From JAQTNA01 sp043743785 (GTDB lineage Bacteria > Pseudomonadota > Gammaproteobacteria > Burkholderiales > Rhodocyclaceae), in contig JAYTVW010000058.1 in NCBI GenBank assembly GCA_043743785.1, positions 1 to 8,957 of the forward strand: 8,957 nucleotides of DNA, given 5' to 3'. Below, piece by piece: positions 6,483 to 8,957 of this stretch. Below the pieces are notes generated by a model that worked only from the letters and a program-made list of their open reading frames with translations, did no database searches and was not told the DNA's origin. Every line of letters begins with the position of its first letter. The stretch's first letter is position 1. The translations under genes and the position numbers were made by a program.

Positions 6483-7265
6483 TTACATCTGGGTCAGCTT
6501 CTGCAGCATCTCGTTGCTGGTGGTAACAGCCTTGGAGTTCATTTCATAGGCCCGCTGGGTCTGGATCATCAGCACCAGTTCCTCGGCCACGTTGACGTTG
6601 GAGGTTTCCACGTAGGTCTGGTTCAGGGTGCCCGTGCCATTGGTGCCCGGGGTGTTCGGCGAGGCGGTGCCGCTGGAGGCGGTTTCCTGGAAAATGTTCT
6701 GGCCCATGCTGGACAGGCCGCCCGGATTGACGAAGGTGGCAATGGTGATGTTGCCGGCGCTGGTAACGGCCGAGGAGCCTTGCACCGTGTAGGTGACCAC
6801 CCCGTCATTGCCGATGGTCACACTCTGGGCGTTGGCAGGAATGGTCAGGGACGGTTGCAGAGGGTAGCCGCTGGAAGTCACGACCTGACCATTGGCATCC
6901 TTTTGGAAGGCGCCGTCCCGGGTGTAGCCGGTGGTGCCATCCGGCATCAGGATCTGGAAAAATCCCTGTCCCTGGATGGCCACGTCCAAGGTATTGCCCG
7001 TCTGGGTCAGGTTGCCCTGGGTGTGAATGCGTTCCGTGGATACGGGCTTCACGCCAGTGCCGAGTTGCAGGCCGCTGGGGATGGTGGTCTGCTGGGACGA
7101 CTGGGCGCCGGGTTGGCGCAGGGTCTGGTAGATCAAATCCTCGAAGACCGCGCGGCCGCGCTTGAAGCCGTTGGTGCTGACGTTGGCCAGGTTATTGGTG
7201 ATGACGTCGAGCTGGGTTTGCTGGGCATCCAGGCCAGTCTTGGCAATCCAGAGGGAGCGGATCAT
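6483..7265 (-). CDS. flgG: Flagellar distal rod protein FlgG
   Basis: FlgG polymerises into the distal rod that runs through the P- and L-rings. Its 260 residues equal the usual family length. The N-terminal rod signature LDVITNNLANVSTNGFKR is at 19-36. The FlgG-specific segment YQTLRQPGAQSSQQTTIPSG (46-65) is nearly identical to the enteric one; that segment is known to distinguish the rigid rod from the flexible hook. LDVAIQGQGFFQ (93-104) and a C-terminal SNVNVAEELVLMIQTQRAYE complete the fold. There is no signal peptide, consistent with type III export. The ribosome site AAAGGAAAG lies about 5 bases before ATG, and flgF ends 13 bases upstream, so flgF and flgG are cotranscribed. The stop is TAA. 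The middle portion is recognisably paralogous to that of FlgF. Confidence 0.98.
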   Translation of the reverse strand: MIRSLWIAKTGLDAQQTQLDVITNNLANVSTNGFKRGRAVFEDLIYQTLRQPGAQSSQQTTIPSGLQLGTGVKPVSTERIHTQGNLTQTGNTLDVAIQGQGFFQILMPDGTTGYTRDGAFQKDANGQVVTSSGYPLQPSLTIPANAQSVTIGNDGVVTYTVQGSSAVTSAGNITIATFVNPGGLSSMGQNIFQETASSGTASPNTPGTNGTGTLNQTYVETSNVNVAEELVLMIQTQRAYEMNSKAVTTSNEMLQKLTQM

Positions 7266-7278
7266 GGTCTTTCCTTTT

Positions 7279-8022
7279 TTACTTGTTGGCCAGCAGCTGG
7301 GCTGCGGCCTGGTCGTTGGATTGCGCGGACTGGATAATCTTGGTCTGCATTTCGAACTGGCGGGCCAGGGAGATCATCTTCACCATCTGCTCCACCACAT
7401 TCACATTGCTGCCTTCCAGATAGCCCCCCGCTGCCACCACATTGGGATCCACATCCGCCGTACCGCCGTCCTTCAGGCGGAACAGTCCGTCGGCGCCGCG
7501 CACCAGATTCTCTTCCGGCGGATTCACGAGCTTGAGGCGACCGATGGCGTTGGCCGTGTTCTGGGCGCCAGTGAGGGGTACGGTGGTGATGGTGCCATCC
7601 GCGCCGATGGTGATGCGGTTATCGGGGGGGATGGTGATCTGCCCTCCGTCTCCCTGTACGACAGACAGGCCGTTGCGGGTCTGCAGGATCCCTTCCGGAC
7701 TCGTCGTCAGGCTGCCATTGCGCGTGTAGGCCTCGCTGCCGTCAGGCAATTGCACGGCGAGCCAGCCCTGGCCCTGAATGGCCACGTCCAGGGGGTTGCC
7801 GGTCTGCTGCAGGGCACCCTGGCTGAAATCGTTGGACGTGCTCGCATCCACCACGAAGGCTCGGGTCGGCAGGGCCTCGGATTGCACCGGCACGGCCCGC
7901 AAACGGTGCTCTTCGGCCCGGTAGCCCGTGGAAGTGGCATTCGCCAGGTTGTGCGTCACCGCCGCCTGTTGATTCAGGGTGGCGGAGGCGCCGCTCATGG
8001 CGGTGTAGATGACTTTGTCCAT
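7279..8022 (-). CDS. flgF: Flagellar proximal rod protein FlgF
   Basis: FlgF is one of the proximal rod subunits joining the MS-ring side to the FlgG distal rod and is exported by the flagellar type III system. The 247 residues (E. coli about 251) begin MDKVIYTAMSGASATLNQQA, with HNLANATSTGYRAE (24-37) as the rod signature. The core NPLDVAIQGQGWLAVQLPDG (76-95) and the C-terminal GYLEGSNVNVVEQMVKMISL (200-219) are typical. The family start (M-D-x-x-I-Y) supports this ATG, although the 28-base gap after flgE holds no clear ribosome site, only a weak TGAG. It is distinguished from FlgG by the lack of the FlgG-specific segment after the N-terminal signature and by its start. The stop is TAA, 13 bases before flgG. 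A run of seven C on the coding strand encodes I-P-P near residue 132. Confidence 0.95.
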   Translation of the reverse strand: MDKVIYTAMSGASATLNQQAAVTHNLANATSTGYRAEEHRLRAVPVQSEALPTRAFVVDASTSNDFSQGALQQTGNPLDVAIQGQGWLAVQLPDGSEAYTRNGSLTTSPEGILQTRNGLSVVQGDGGQITIPPDNRITIGADGTITTVPLTGAQNTANAIGRLKLVNPPEENLVRGADGLFRLKDGGTADVDPNVVAAGGYLEGSNVNVVEQMVKMISLARQFEMQTKIIQSAQSNDQAAAQLLANK

Positions 8023-8050
8023 GATGCTCAGTCAGGGCTGGTGTTAGGCA

Positions 8051-8957
8051 TTAACGCAGGCTGACAATCGTCTGCATAATCTGATCTTCGGTCTTGATCG
8101 ACTGGGCGTTGGCCTGGTAGGCCCGCTGCTGGGTGATCATGTTCACCAGTTCCTTGGTCAGGTCCACGTTGGATTCTTCCACGGTCCCGGCTGCCAGGGC
8201 GCCAACGGAACCCTTGCCCGGAATGCTGGCTGCCTGTTTGCCGGCCTGGATGGTTTCCTGCCATTGGTTGTTACCCAGAGAAATCAGGCCATTGGGGTTG
8301 GTGAAGTTCACCAGGACCACTTGTCCCATGGTTACCGGGGGGGCGCCGTTGTTGTAAGTACCGCTGATGGTGCCGTCGGCGGCCACGGTGATGCCAGCCA
8401 GACTGCCAGCGGCAAAGCCGTCCTGACTGTTTTTGTTGACGCCGAAGCTCAAGGTGTTTTCGGTAGTGGCGGAAAGATCGACAGACAGATTGATGGTGCC
8501 GCCCGCATTCGTAATCGCGATATTCTGCACCGCCGTCGGATTCGCCAGGGCGCCGGAAGGACCGAAGCGCAGGGTCTGGGGCGTGTAGGCGGAACCTGTC
8601 GGGCCGGGGGCGGCGCTGTCGATGGCCGTGTATACCTGCCAGACATCGGGCTGGGCTGTCTTCACGTAATACAGGCTCAGGGTGTGGGCATTGCCGCCCG
8701 TGTCATAGACCTGCTGTGAGGTGGTGGACGTGTAGCTGGTCGGTACCAGGGGGTTGAAATTGTCGCTGGCCAGAACCGGTGTCGTCGTGGGGGCGGTGGC
8801 TACGGCGGGGGCTGCGGCACCGAACAGCGTGATTGCGCCGTTGGTCGTCGTGGGCAGGCCGACAGCGGGGTCGTAGTCGTTGACCTGAATCATGCCGGGG
8901 CCGCTGAAAACCAGGTGGTTGGCCGCATCCAGGCTCACGGTGACTGCCGAAGCCGGG
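8051..8957 (-). CDS. flgE: Flagellar hook protein FlgE, C-terminal part (5' end outside window)
   Basis: FlgE builds the flexible hook between rod and filament. The frame is open to the right window edge, so only the last 301 residues are visible; the first complete codons read PASAVTVSLDAAN. A GTG at 8938 is simply an internal Val codon. Family features include SYTSTTSQQVYDTGGNAHTL followed by SLYYVK (the FlgE D2 region), DGFAAGSLAGITVAADGTIS, NPNGLISLGNNQWQET, and the C-terminal helix with ESNVDLTKELVNMITQQRAY followed by the QANAQSIKTED-type ending. Just before the SYTSTTS region is a low-complexity Ala/Pro/Thr stretch (GAAAPAVATAPTTTP). The stop is TAA, 28 bases before flgF. Upstream genes such as flgB, flgC and flgD are expected beyond the edge but are not seen. 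Confidence 0.95.
   Translation of the reverse strand, partial: PASAVTVSLDAANHLVFSGPGMIQVNDYDPAVGLPTTTNGAITLFGAAAPAVATAPTTTPVLASDNFNPLVPTSYTSTTSQQVYDTGGNAHTLSLYYVKTAQPDVWQVYTAIDSAAPGPTGSAYTPQTLRFGPSGALANPTAVQNIAITNAGGTINLSVDLSATTENTLSFGVNKNSQDGFAAGSLAGITVAADGTISGTYNNGAPPVTMGQVVLVNFTNPNGLISLGNNQWQETIQAGKQAASIPGKGSVGALAAGTVEESNVDLTKELVNMITQQRAYQANAQSIKTEDQIMQTIVSLR

Noticed and set aside
6950..7800. Similar DNA in flgG (about 6960-7020) and flgF (about 7765-7820), considered as a repeat element
   Set aside because: It encodes the shared LDVAIQGQG core of the paralogous rod proteins, so it reflects protein homology.
7162..8064. Plus-strand open frame of 300 codons across the start of flgG, all of flgF and into flgE
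   Set aside because: It is antisense to conserved rod genes and has no domain-like sequence.
8936..8938. GTG as a possible start of a 295-residue protein
   Set aside because: The frame continues without a stop to the right edge and the protein is the C-terminal part of FlgE, so this is an internal Val codon.

Overview
The window is a stretch of a flagellar axial-structure gene cluster from a GC-rich Gram-negative bacterium. All genes lie on the minus strand, so transcription runs from high to low coordinates: flgE (3' part only), flgF, flgG, flgH, flgI, flgJ, flgK, flgL, then the 5' part of an unrecognised small putative lipoprotein gene cut by the left window edge. Separate L-ring and P-ring genes (flgH, flgI) show an outer membrane. 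The flgE-to-flgL order, a two-domain FlgJ and long FlgK and FlgL proteins fit a proteobacterium. I favour a betaproteobacterium, possibly of the Rhodocyclales type, from general resemblance only; the taxonomy is inference.

Layout: 8957-8051 hook protein FlgE (C-terminal 301 residues); 8022-7279 proximal rod FlgF; 7265-6483 distal rod FlgG; 6421-5753 L-ring lipoprotein FlgH; 5736-4630 P-ring protein FlgI; 4614-3676 rod cap and peptidoglycan hydrolase FlgJ; 3579-1597 and 1579-326 hook-filament junction proteins FlgK and FlgL; 320-1 the putative lipoprotein. All complete genes look intact, with no frameshift or internal stop. Gaps are 5 to 28 bases except flgG-flgH (61) and flgJ-flgK (96). There is no gene-free stretch over 100 bases, and I see no tRNA, rRNA, CRISPR array or mobile element.

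The products act in series. FlgF and FlgG build the rod, FlgJ caps it and cuts peptidoglycan, FlgI and FlgH form the bushing through the wall and outer membrane, FlgE forms the hook, and FlgK and FlgL join hook to filament.

The two larger gaps each hold convincing promoter-like sequence. The flgG-flgH gap has a near-perfect sigma-54 -24/-12 element. The flgJ-flgK gap has a sigma-54-like element followed by a sigma-28 (FliA)-like element. This suggests the run is not one simple operon: flgHIJ and flgKL would have their own sigma-54 entry points, and flgKL an additional late sigma-28 entry. These are sequence matches, not demonstrated promoters. The other points of interest are the unrecognised gene tightly joined to the end of flgL, and a beta-rich module that seems duplicated inside FlgK and present again in FlgL. 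I found no clearly new type of biological system.
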